DNA of 12,572 nt from Pseudomonadota bacterium (GTDB taxonomy: Bacteria; Pseudomonadota; Gammaproteobacteria; GCA-001735895), in the NCBI GenBank assembly GCA_022545625.1, contig JACZQS010000028.1, positions 1-12,572 on the forward strand, in the 5' to 3' direction. Shown here in pieces: positions 6,325 through 12,572 of the stretch. The number at the start of each line of letters is the position of its first letter. Position 1 is the stretch's first letter. The notes beneath the pieces were generated by a model. The model did no database searches. It was given only the letters and a program-made list of their open reading frames with translations, and was not told the DNA's origin. The translations under genes were made by a program, and so were the position numbers.

Positions 6325-7380
6325 ATGCCCGATCAATCGCAAAAAAATCAGCTAAAAGCCGAAAAGGTCGGTTATCTGCCCGATTTTTGCAATGCCGATG
6401 TGTTTTTACGCGTGGTGCTGGTGATCGAGTTGTTCGCCATCGTATTCGCCCTGGTCGGTTACGAAGGTGGTAGTATTTATGTGAAAATCGCATTGAATTC
6501 GGTATTAATGCAATGGATCGGTCTGAGTGTCGCGGCGATTCTGTGTGGTATTACAAGAAAGGGGTATCTGTCTGCAGCGCGAACGACGACGATAGCTGCA
6601 ATCACAGCAACAGTGATAATTACCCTGTTGGCAACCTGGATAAGTGAAAATATTCTCGAGGCGTTGCGGCTTGGGCTGCCGTCGCATAGCATCGGCTTTA
6701 TTCTGCTGCGTAATACCGCAATCGCGGTAATCCTGATCGGTCTCGCGCTGCGTTATTTTTATGTTCAGTATGAGTCGGAGAAAACACTGGCGATTGAGGC
6801 CGCCTCGCGACTACAGGCATTGCAGGCTCGCATCCGGCCCCATTTCCTGTTCAACAGTATGAATACTATTGCCAGTCTGATTCATATCGAGCCAGATCTT
6901 GCCGAGCAGGCCATCATTAATCTGTCAGAATTGTTTCGCGCCAGCCTCGCGGCGGAAGCCAGTATTCCGTTGCAACAGGAGCTGGAACTGACTCGGAGTT
7001 ATATTCAGCTTGAATCCCTGCGGCTGGGCGATCGGCTTAAGCTCAACTGGCATATTGCCGACAATCACATCGACACATCGCTGCCGGCACTGACCTTGCA
7101 ACCGTTGGTGGAAAATGCAATTTATCACGGCATAGAGCCCCTGCCCGAGGGTGGGGAGATCGACATCCACATCGATCAGGAAGATAATTTTATTCGTATA
7201 GTGATATCCAATCCCCTGTTAGAAGATAGAACTGAGCAGCATCGCGCAGGCAACCAGATGGCAGTTGACAATATCCGGGAACGTCTGCAAATCGCCTTCA
7301 CCGGGGAAGCGACGATGCAGCAGCTGGAAGAAAATGATCATTTTACTGTTACACTTAATCTTCCAGCCAAACCTGCCTGA
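6325..7380 (+). CDS. algZ: LytS-family sensor histidine kinase, AlgZ/FimS-like
   Basis: A 351-residue inner-membrane kinase. Four hydrophobic segments lie at about 27-46, 52-75, 87-107 and 123-146. The His_kinase domain follows, with the phospho-acceptor His173 in RPHFLFNSMNTIASLI and an N box LQPLVENAIYHG (258-269, Asn264). The last ATP-site motif is reduced to GNQMAVDNIRERL, with few glycines, as is typical of AlgZ-like kinases. In Pseudomonas aeruginosa the orthologous locus (algZ/fimS) controls alginate and type IV pili through AlgR; whether that role holds here cannot be told. There is no strong ribosome binding site before ATG 6325, so the start is less certain, although the N-terminus is of typical length. 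The gene is followed nine bases later by algR, the cognate regulator. Confidence 0.9.
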   Translation: MPDQSQKNQLKAEKVGYLPDFCNADVFLRVVLVIELFAIVFALVGYEGGSIYVKIALNSVLMQWIGLSVAAILCGITRKGYLSAARTTTIAAITATVIITLLATWISENILEALRLGLPSHSIGFILLRNTAIAVILIGLALRYFYVQYESEKTLAIEAASRLQALQARIRPHFLFNSMNTIASLIHIEPDLAEQAIINLSELFRASLAAEASIPLQQELELTRSYIQLESLRLGDRLKLNWHIADNHIDTSLPALTLQPLVENAIYHGIEPLPEGGEIDIHIDQEDNFIRIVISNPLLEDRTEQHRAGNQMAVDNIRERLQIAFTGEATMQQLEENDHFTVTLNLPAKPA

Positions 7381-7389
7381 GGAATCTCG

Positions 7390-8121
7390 ATGAAAATTCT
7401 CATAGTCGACGATGAAAAACCCGCCCGAGCCCGTTTGTCGCGCCTGGTGGAAGGCCTGGCCGGGTATCAAATTGTCGGCGAAGCGGAAAATGGAAACGAG
7501 GCTTTAACCCGTGCTGATTCTTGTGAGCCCGATATTGTATTGATGGATATTCGCATGCCCGGTATGGACGGTATTCAGGCCGCAAGACACCTGTCCCGAC
7601 TGCCCCACCCGCCCGCGGTTATCTTTACCACAGCGTTTGCCGATCATGCCCTCGAAGCTTTCGAAACCCATGCAATTGATTACCTGTTAAAGCCGGTACG
7701 CAAGGAACGTTTACAAAGTGCGCTGGAAGCCGCGAGTAAGCCGAACAAGGCGCAGGCGTCACAAAACGACGAGGTGCTATCGGGCATCGAAGCACGCCAG
7801 CATATCTGTGCGCGGGTGCGTGGCAACCTGGTACTGGTACCGATCGACAATATCTATTATTTTCAGGCTGATCAAAAATATGTCACCGTACGCCATAGCG
7901 AAGGCGAAGTGTTGATCGAGGATCCACTCAAGAATCTCGAAACCGAATTTGCCGATCGCTTTCACCGCATCCATCGCAATGCCTTGATAAGCCTGGCAAA
8001 AGTTAGCGGCTTGAAGACCAGCAACGATAGCCACCAGGTCATGTTCAAAGATATCGACAATACGCTCGAAGTCAGCCGTCGACATTTACCGGCGGTACGC
8101 CAAATCATAAAAAATCTTTGA
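7390..8121 (+). CDS. algR: LytTR response regulator, AlgR-like
   Basis: A 243-residue cytosolic transcription factor, close to the 248 residues of Pseudomonas AlgR. The receiver domain (1-120) has the acidic pair Asp7/Asp8, the phospho-acceptor Asp53 in LMDIRMPGMDG, and Lys101 in YLLKPV. The LytTR DNA-binding domain occupies about 137-243 (YYFQADQKYVTVRH, RFHRIHRNALI, SRRHLP). LytTR regulators bind DNA with beta strands at short direct repeats rather than with a helix-turn-helix. The ribosome binding site GAGGAA overlaps the algZ stop codon, so translation is probably coupled. The stop TGA is directly followed by the hemC ATG, which ties the regulator to heme biosynthesis genes. Confidence 0.95.
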   Translation: MKILIVDDEKPARARLSRLVEGLAGYQIVGEAENGNEALTRADSCEPDIVLMDIRMPGMDGIQAARHLSRLPHPPAVIFTTAFADHALEAFETHAIDYLLKPVRKERLQSALEAASKPNKAQASQNDEVLSGIEARQHICARVRGNLVLVPIDNIYYFQADQKYVTVRHSEGEVLIEDPLKNLETEFADRFHRIHRNALISLAKVSGLKTSNDSHQVMFKDIDNTLEVSRRHLPAVRQIIKNL

Positions 8122-9054
8122 ATGCCCGGTTCTCTACCCGAAATTCGTATAGCTACCCGTAGCAGCCCGCTGGCCCTGTGGCAGGCCGAAGAAGTTGGGC
8201 GCCGCCTGATGCTGCTCCACCCGGGGCTTAATATACGACTGGTGCAAATGAAAACCCAGGGCGACAAGTTGCTTGACGCGCCACTCAGCAAGGCCGGTGG
8301 CAAGGGTTTGTTTGTCAAGGAACTCGAGGTCGGCATACTTGAACGCAGGGCTGATATTGCAGTGCACTCGATGAAAGACGTACCTGTAGACTTTCCCGAG
8401 GGTCTTGAGCTCCGGGTGATTATGCAACGCGAAGACCCGCGCGATGCTTTTGTTTCAAACCATTATGATTCACTGGCGGCGATGCCAGCCGGAAAACGGG
8501 TCGGTACATCGAGTCTGCGCCGCCAGATGCAGATTCGTGAAACTTATCCACAACTCGAGATCGACTGGTTGCGGGGCAATGTCAACACACGCCTGGTAAA
8601 ACTCGATGAGGGTAATTACGATGCGATTATCCTCGCCTGCGCCGGGTTGATACGGCTTGGATTCGAGCAGCGAATTAAACGCGCGCTCGAACCCGAAGAA
8701 TGTTTGCCAGCAATCGGACAGGGTGCGATCGGAATCGAGGTGCGCAGCGATGATAAGGCGGTCAAGGCATTAATAGAGCCACTGGCTCACGCTGATACCA
8801 TGAGCTGTATCGCCGCAGAACGCGCGATGAACCAGGCGTTGAGCGGTGGTTGTCAGGTTCCGATAGCCGGGTTTGCACAATTGACCAACGGGCGGATATA
8901 TATGCGGGGGATGGTTGGTGAACCCGATGGTAGCCGAATATTACGCGCTGAAATAAACGGCAGTGCCAGCCAGGCAGCCAGTCTCGGCAAACGCCTGGCA
9001 GCGGACCTACTTGCGCAGGGAGCGGCCGATATTCTCAGGCGCTTGCAAGACTAA
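8122..9054 (+). CDS. hemC: Hydroxymethylbilane synthase (porphobilinogen deaminase)
   Basis: Condenses four porphobilinogen molecules into hydroxymethylbilane in the cytosol, on the path to heme and siroheme. The 310-residue length is normal. The N-terminal motif IRIATRSSPLALWQAEEV is at 8-25. The catalytic aspartate is Asp86 in VHSMKDVP. The arginine-rich substrate site VGTSSLRRQMQIR is at 127-139, WLRGNVNTRL at 149-158, and Cys244 in LSGGCQVPIAG would carry the dipyrromethane cofactor. The ATG immediately follows the algR stop with no gap, so it relies on translational coupling or a ribosome binding site inside algR. hemD follows two bases after the stop if its upstream start is used. Confidence 0.97.
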   Translation: MPGSLPEIRIATRSSPLALWQAEEVGRRLMLLHPGLNIRLVQMKTQGDKLLDAPLSKAGGKGLFVKELEVGILERRADIAVHSMKDVPVDFPEGLELRVIMQREDPRDAFVSNHYDSLAAMPAGKRVGTSSLRRQMQIRETYPQLEIDWLRGNVNTRLVKLDEGNYDAIILACAGLIRLGFEQRIKRALEPEECLPAIGQGAIGIEVRSDDKAVKALIEPLAHADTMSCIAAERAMNQALSGGCQVPIAGFAQLTNGRIYMRGMVGEPDGSRILRAEINGSASQAASLGKRLAADLLAQGAADILRRLQD

Positions 9055-9056
9055 GC

Positions 9057-9881
9057 ATGCGAGACAAGGCCAGGCAAGACAAGGCCAAGCAAGACAAGGA
9101 ACTTGTTTTGAAGGGTCAGTGCATTTTGAATACTCGACCTGCACATCAACAGGATGGTTTGAAGTTGCTACTGGAGGCCCAGGGAGCGAAGGTCATCGCA
9201 TTTCCGGCAATCGAGATCATCGAGTCCGAAACCACTGATTTTCATCGCAGCCTGATCGAAAATATCGAACATTATGATATTGCCTTATTCGTCAGTCGTA
9301 ATGCGGTAGATGGCGCCTTCCGGTACCTGGAGCCAGACAAATTACCCGCCGAGTTACAATTGGGCGTAATCGGCGACGCCAGCTACCGGGCCCTATTGCA
9401 CAGGATAAATTTGGCCGAGGAAAGATTGATACGCGGTCATCCGCACAATAGCGAAGGCTTGTTAGCAACGAGCGCTTTGCAGCAGGTAGCGGGCAAAAAC
9501 ATACTAATTTTTCGCGGCCAGCAGGGGCGCAACCTACTCGGTGACGAACTTCGCGCACGCGGTGCGAGCGTCAGTTATTGCGAGGTATATCGGCGCAAGA
9601 AACCCGAATATGGCGCGGATGGCTTCGCTCAAATTACAACGGAGCAGTTCCCAACCCTGGTGGTGTTTACCAGCAACGAGGGCATGGAAAATTTACTAGC
9701 ACTGACAAACGGTCGAGAACGTCGTGAATTACTCGGAATCACCTGGTTATTGATCAGCGAAAGAATGCGTGAATCGGCTATAAATCTGGGACATAATGCG
9801 GCAACCATTATCGCCGCGAATGCGAACGATGAGGGCATACAACAAACCATCAACGAGTGGGCACGCAAGCAGGTTGTCTGA
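9057..9881 (+). CDS. hemD: Uroporphyrinogen-III synthase
   Basis: Closes and isomerises hydroxymethylbilane to uroporphyrinogen III. Sequence is weakly conserved in this family. Recognisable blocks are CILNTRPAHQQDGLKLLLEA (22-41), with AFPAIEI just after, FVSRNAVDGAF, YCEVYRRKKP and VVFTSNEGMENLL, in the expected order of the two-domain fold. Position after hemC supports the call. The start is uncertain. ATG 9057 gives 274 residues but adds a lysine-rich N-terminus encoded by a 15-bp tandem repeat, and it has no clear ribosome binding site. A TTG at 9108 (residue 18) is preceded by AAGGAA (9096-9101) at six bases and would give a protein starting three residues before CILNTRPAH, the usual family length. 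Confidence 0.9.
   Translation: MRDKARQDKAKQDKELVLKGQCILNTRPAHQQDGLKLLLEAQGAKVIAFPAIEIIESETTDFHRSLIENIEHYDIALFVSRNAVDGAFRYLEPDKLPAELQLGVIGDASYRALLHRINLAEERLIRGHPHNSEGLLATSALQQVAGKNILIFRGQQGRNLLGDELRARGASVSYCEVYRRKKPEYGADGFAQITTEQFPTLVVFTSNEGMENLLALTNGRERRELLGITWLLISERMRESAINLGHNAATIIAANANDEGIQQTINEWARKQVV
9063..9099 (+). repeat. 15-bp tandem repeat at the 5' end of hemD
   Basis: GACAAGGCCAGGCAA (9063-9077) is followed directly by GACAAGGCCAAGCAA (9078-9092), differing at one base, and by a partial third unit GACAAGG (9093-9099). The 15-base period keeps frame and encodes DKARQ-DKAKQ-DKE. It may be translated as an N-terminal extension of HemD or lie in its untranslated leader, and it could expand or contract by slippage. 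Confidence 0.85.
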
Positions 9882-9885
9882 ATTT

Positions 9886-11157
9886 ATGAGCAAAAAAAAA
9901 TCGGCTGACAACAAGGAAATAGTCCAACCAAAAGTACCTGAAGAATCGGTCGCTGCCGCAAGTACCGGGCGGCCCGCCGAAAAGGCAGTGGTTGAAAGCA
10001 ACAAGCCCGACGATAAAAGCGATGAGCAAGATCAATCCCAGGCCAAAACTAAACAAAAATCGGAAGTCAAGCCGGTAGTAGAGACTGCAGTGGAGAAACC
10101 GGGCCAGGATACAAAACCACAAAAAGCGCCTACAGCATCACCGGGTTTTCCTTACTTCGGCGTATTTAACCTTTTATTAATCATTGGCATAGTCGCGGCG
10201 GCTGGCTATTTCTGGCAGGCACAGCAAAAAATCGAACTGCAAAAAAATAAAACCATCGCTGCCCTGCAAGCGCAGATAGGACAAAAGGCGGATGCTTCAC
10301 AGTTACAGGAGCTCCTGTCCCCGCTTGAGTCTGGCATTGGCAATTCGGTTAGCCAAATCGGCGAATTACAGCGTCAACAACAGGCACTTCAGCAAACCAC
10401 CGAAAAACTATACGAACTGTACGGACGTGATGAGAGTGACTGGCAACTCGCGGAAGTGGAATACCTGATGCGGATTGCACAGCATAAATTATTTCTCGAA
10501 AACGATTTCGAAGGTGCTGCAATTACGCTGCAGGCTGCCAGTGACAAGATCGCCGCTACCGGGGATCCGGGCCTGTTATCGGTGCGAGTTCAAATTGGCG
10601 ATGAAATTGCAGAACTGAAAACACGGGCTCGTCCGGATCTGGTCGGAATGACATTGCTGCTGTCCCAACTTGGCAAGCAGCTGCGCTCACTTAAGCCGGG
10701 TTATCAACCCAGTATTGAAACTATCACAGAAATTGTTCAACCGCAGGCTGAGAACCTGCCGGATCAAACGATTGACGAACGTGTCATATCGTTTATTTCA
10801 TCGCTGGTGACGGTCAGGCAAAATAAATTCGAGCCGACCAAAACCGAAGCACTGATAGTAGACGTGGAAGAAATTCTCGAAACCAACCTGAAGCTTACGC
10901 GCTGGACAGTACTGGAACGCGACGAATTTCAATACAGCCAGTTAATGAAGGAGAATGTGGAAATATTTAAACAGTATTACAATCTGGAAAATGCCGCCAA
11001 CAGTGATTTTTACAACCAGTTGCTGGAGCTAAAGAAAGCCGAGGTTAAACCGCAAAAGCCGGATATCAGTGGATCGCTTGAAATGTTGAAACGCATTATT
11101 AGCAGGCGCCAGCAAGCACCGGCCGAAGCTGGAATTCAGGAGGCCGGCGATGTTTAA
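9886..11157 (+). CDS. hemX: HemX-like membrane protein of the hem operon
   Basis: A 423-residue single-pass inner-membrane protein. A charged, low-complexity K/E/P/Q-rich cytosolic N-terminus (1-85) precedes one transmembrane segment (about 91-110, GVFNLLLIIGIVAAAGYFW), a predicted coiled coil (about 111-190, rich in Q, L and K) and a helical C-terminal domain. Often annotated as uroporphyrinogen-III C-methyltransferase, but no SAM-binding methylase motifs are present, so that name is misleading; its true role is unresolved. I chose ATG 9886 because the longer frame (from 9796) overlaps hemD by 28 codons, and MSKKKSAD is a typical start. Codons 3-5 form a run of nine A residues. The 3' end overlaps hemY by eight bases. 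Confidence 0.88.
   Translation: MSKKKSADNKEIVQPKVPEESVAAASTGRPAEKAVVESNKPDDKSDEQDQSQAKTKQKSEVKPVVETAVEKPGQDTKPQKAPTASPGFPYFGVFNLLLIIGIVAAAGYFWQAQQKIELQKNKTIAALQAQIGQKADASQLQELLSPLESGIGNSVSQIGELQRQQQALQQTTEKLYELYGRDESDWQLAEVEYLMRIAQHKLFLENDFEGAAITLQAASDKIAATGDPGLLSVRVQIGDEIAELKTRARPDLVGMTLLLSQLGKQLRSLKPGYQPSIETITEIVQPQAENLPDQTIDERVISFISSLVTVRQNKFEPTKTEALIVDVEEILETNLKLTRWTVLERDEFQYSQLMKENVEIFKQYYNLENAANSDFYNQLLELKKAEVKPQKPDISGSLEMLKRIISRRQQAPAEAGIQEAGDV
11138..11152 (+). promoter_or_regulatory. Strong ribosome binding site of hemY, inside hemX
   Basis: AGGAGG at 11138-11143 stands six bases before ATG 11150. It lies within the end of hemX, so hemY translation can be coupled to that of hemX but has its own strong signal. 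Confidence 0.8.
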
Positions 11158-12373
11158 ACTGATAGTTGGTATCCTCTTGCTGGCAGTTGTTGTGTTGGCG
11201 GCAATTTTATTTGTGCAAAAAGATCCCGGATTCGTGCTGGTGAAGTATGGTGATTTTTCGGTCGAAACCAGCCTCGCATTCGGTATTTTAGCTGTCGCCA
11301 TCGCGACCCTGTTGATTCACTTTATTTTCAGGGTATTAATGTCTATCTGGAATTTGCCGGGAGCTGTTAAGCGTCAGTCAAAGAGTCGAGGTTATGATAA
11401 GAGTCGCAGATTGCTGAACCAGGGGTTGATCGATCTTGCAGAGGGACGATTTGACCAGGCTGAGTCGAACCTGGTCAAGCTGGTGGAATATAGTGAAAGC
11501 CCGTTAGTACACTATCTCGCGGCAGCACGAGCCGCCCAGTTGCAGGGCAAACACGATGAGCGCGACAGTTATCTCAAGGCGGCGCATGAAGCAAGGCCGG
11601 AAGCGGAAATGGCCATTGGCGTAACCCAGGCCGAGCTACAGCTTGCCCATCAACAGCTTGAACAGTCGCTGGCGACCCTGACCCATTTACGCGGCATTGC
11701 ACCACGCCACAATCATGTATTGAGACTGCTCGCGCGCGTATATTTCGAACTGGAAGACTGGCAGTCATTGGTCGAGTTGCTACCGGATATTCGCAAGAAA
11801 AAATTGCTCAAGGAAAGTATCTTGAAGAACATGGAAGGAAAATCTTATCGGGGCTTCCTGGCAGCAGCTAAAGGCAACCAGCAGGCGCTGGAAAAAGCCT
11901 GGACTAAAATCCCCAAGGCATCTCAAACTGATGCTGATTTAATTCTCTACTACATCAAGTTGAGCAATCGGGCGTCTTCGAATAGTAGTAGTGTGGAACA
12001 ACTGATCATTAAGTCCCTCGATCAAAAATGGGATAATCGACTAGTCGAAGCCTATGGGTTGTTCAAAGCCATCGACCCAAACCAACAATTAAGGCGTACC
12101 GAGAAATGGCTTGGAGACTACGCAAAAAACGAATACCTGTTACTCGCGCTGGGAAGGATATGCATACGTGCCAGACTCTGGGGTAAGGCGCAAAGTTATC
12201 TGGAAGCCAGCATCGGTGTAAATGCGATGGCAGCTAGTTGCCTGGTTCTTGCCAAATTACTTGGCGATCAATTGCAGGAAAATGACAAGGCATCCCAATA
12301 CTATAAAAAAGGACTACAGCTCTGCCTCTCGGAAGAGGCAGAGATTTCAGATAGCAGTATGACAAGCGGATAA
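11150..12373 (+). CDS. hemY: HemY-like TPR membrane protein of the hem operon
   Basis: A 407-residue inner-membrane protein with the HemY_N architecture. Two transmembrane segments (about 3-22 and 42-66) flank a short loop, followed by LPGAVKRQSKSRGYDKSRRLLNQGL and a large domain of TPR-like helical pairs (from about 90), for example GLIDLAEGRFDQAESNLVKL and LRLLARVYFELEDWQSL. It is the proteobacterial HemY of the hemCDXY operon, not the unrelated Bacillus protoporphyrinogen oxidase of the same name, and is thought to act as a scaffold in tetrapyrrole synthesis. The length matches the family. A 10-bp perfect hairpin lies in its last codons (12320-12343). The serine-rich C-terminal tail (SDSSMTSG) has no family meaning that I know. 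Confidence 0.9.
   Translation: MFKLIVGILLLAVVVLAAILFVQKDPGFVLVKYGDFSVETSLAFGILAVAIATLLIHFIFRVLMSIWNLPGAVKRQSKSRGYDKSRRLLNQGLIDLAEGRFDQAESNLVKLVEYSESPLVHYLAAARAAQLQGKHDERDSYLKAAHEARPEAEMAIGVTQAELQLAHQQLEQSLATLTHLRGIAPRHNHVLRLLARVYFELEDWQSLVELLPDIRKKKLLKESILKNMEGKSYRGFLAAAKGNQQALEKAWTKIPKASQTDADLILYYIKLSNRASSNSSSVEQLIIKSLDQKWDNRLVEAYGLFKAIDPNQQLRRTEKWLGDYAKNEYLLLALGRICIRARLWGKAQSYLEASIGVNAMAASCLVLAKLLGDQLQENDKASQYYKKGLQLCLSEEAEISDSSMTSG
12320..12343 (+). repeat. 10-bp perfect hairpin inside the 3' end of hemY
   Basis: CTCTGCCTCT (12320-12329) and AGAGGCAGAG (12334-12343) pair perfectly around the tetraloop CGGA. No T run follows on the plus strand (ATTTCAG), so it is not a standard terminator. 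It could slow decay from the 3' side or modulate readthrough into the methyltransferase gene 45 bases downstream. Confidence 0.65.
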
Positions 12374-12387
12374 AGGCAGCTCTTAGA

Positions 12388-12572
12388 ATGGTCACCTATG
12401 ATCGCAAGGCTGCACAGAATACAGAACGCACTTATCTAACCCCCGAAATTATTCGACAACGTAGCCTGACCCTGGAGGCATTGGCGCTACAGGCAGGTGA
12501 ACAGGTGTTGGACGCTGGCTGTGGCCCCGGGTTATTGTTAGAGCAAATGGCGCGCTCGGTTGGTGATAGCGG
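12388..12572 (+). CDS. SAM-dependent methyltransferase, N-terminal part (runs off the right edge)
   Basis: ATG 12388 opens a frame of 61 complete codons to the window end. Residues 1-33 (MVTYDRKAAQ then TLEALALQ) lead into the class I methyltransferase motif I, QVLDAGCGPGLLLEQMA (about 39-55), which binds S-adenosylmethionine. Leading RSLTLEALALQAGEQVLDAGCGPG is the usual arrangement in stand-alone small-molecule methyltransferases of the Methyltransf_11/25 type. The substrate cannot be inferred. It lies 14 bases after hemY and has only a weak upstream AAGG, so it may share the hem transcript. It is not part of the usual Pseudomonas hemCDXY locus as I recall it. Confidence 0.8.
   Translation, partial: MVTYDRKAAQNTERTYLTPEIIRQRSLTLEALALQAGEQVLDAGCGPGLLLEQMARSVGDS

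Noticed and set aside
9796..9885. Longer HemX start overlapping hemD
   Set aside because: It would overlap hemD by about 28 codons in another frame; ATG 9886 immediately follows hemD and gives the typical lysine-rich HemX start.
1..12572. CRISPR array, tRNA, rRNA or insertion sequence
   Set aside because: I saw no regularly spaced repeats, no tRNA cloverleaf or CCA end, no rRNA segment and no transposase; the only tandem units are the 18-bp and 15-bp repeats described.

Overview
The window looks like chromosomal DNA from a gammaproteobacterium. The evidence is the gene order argH (minus strand), then divergent algZ-algR-hemC-hemD-hemX-hemY (plus strand). This is the arrangement long known from Pseudomonas and relatives, and the proteins here have the expected lengths and motifs. 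I cannot name the genus; codon use and moderate GC suggest an environmental, non-Pseudomonas gammaproteobacterium.

Layout. Positions 1-582 (minus) hold the N-terminal 194 codons of an FAD-dependent oxidoreductase. Positions 583-1233 are mostly noncoding. They end in a structured leader: a possible 32-codon leader ORF, an inverted repeat, and an intrinsic terminator with a competing antiterminator pairing, all placed just before a Bcr/CflA-type MFS exporter gene (1234-2433). After a probable terminator comes an 18-bp repeat in three copies (2489-2559), one inverted and two in tandem, which looks like a REP/BIME-type element. Positions 2820-3623 encode a small membrane-anchored class III nucleotide cyclase-like protein with several non-canonical active-site positions. 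Positions 3624-4046 have no convincing gene, only a broken reading frame. Positions 4047-4724 encode a carboxylesterase of the lysophospholipase-like alpha/beta-hydrolase family, convergent with argH (4769-6157).

The right half is a compact co-directional block. AlgZ (LytS-type sensor kinase) and AlgR (LytTR response regulator) are followed with almost no gap by HemC and HemD. These two make hydroxymethylbilane and uroporphyrinogen III for heme, siroheme and related tetrapyrroles. HemX and HemY are membrane-anchored accessory proteins of the same locus. A SAM-dependent methyltransferase gene starts 14 bases after hemY and runs off the right end. Adjacent or overlapping starts and stops (algR/hemC, hemX/hemY) suggest one translationally coupled transcript.

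The best candidate for something undescribed is the leader of the MFS exporter gene (about 1049-1236). The terminator lies only 26 bases before the start codon with no visible promoter in between. Transcripts from upstream must therefore read through it, and a nested alternative pairing could control that readthrough. Secondary points are the three-copy repeat, the atypical truncated cyclase, and a 15-bp tandem microrepeat at the hemC/hemD junction that makes the hemD start uncertain.
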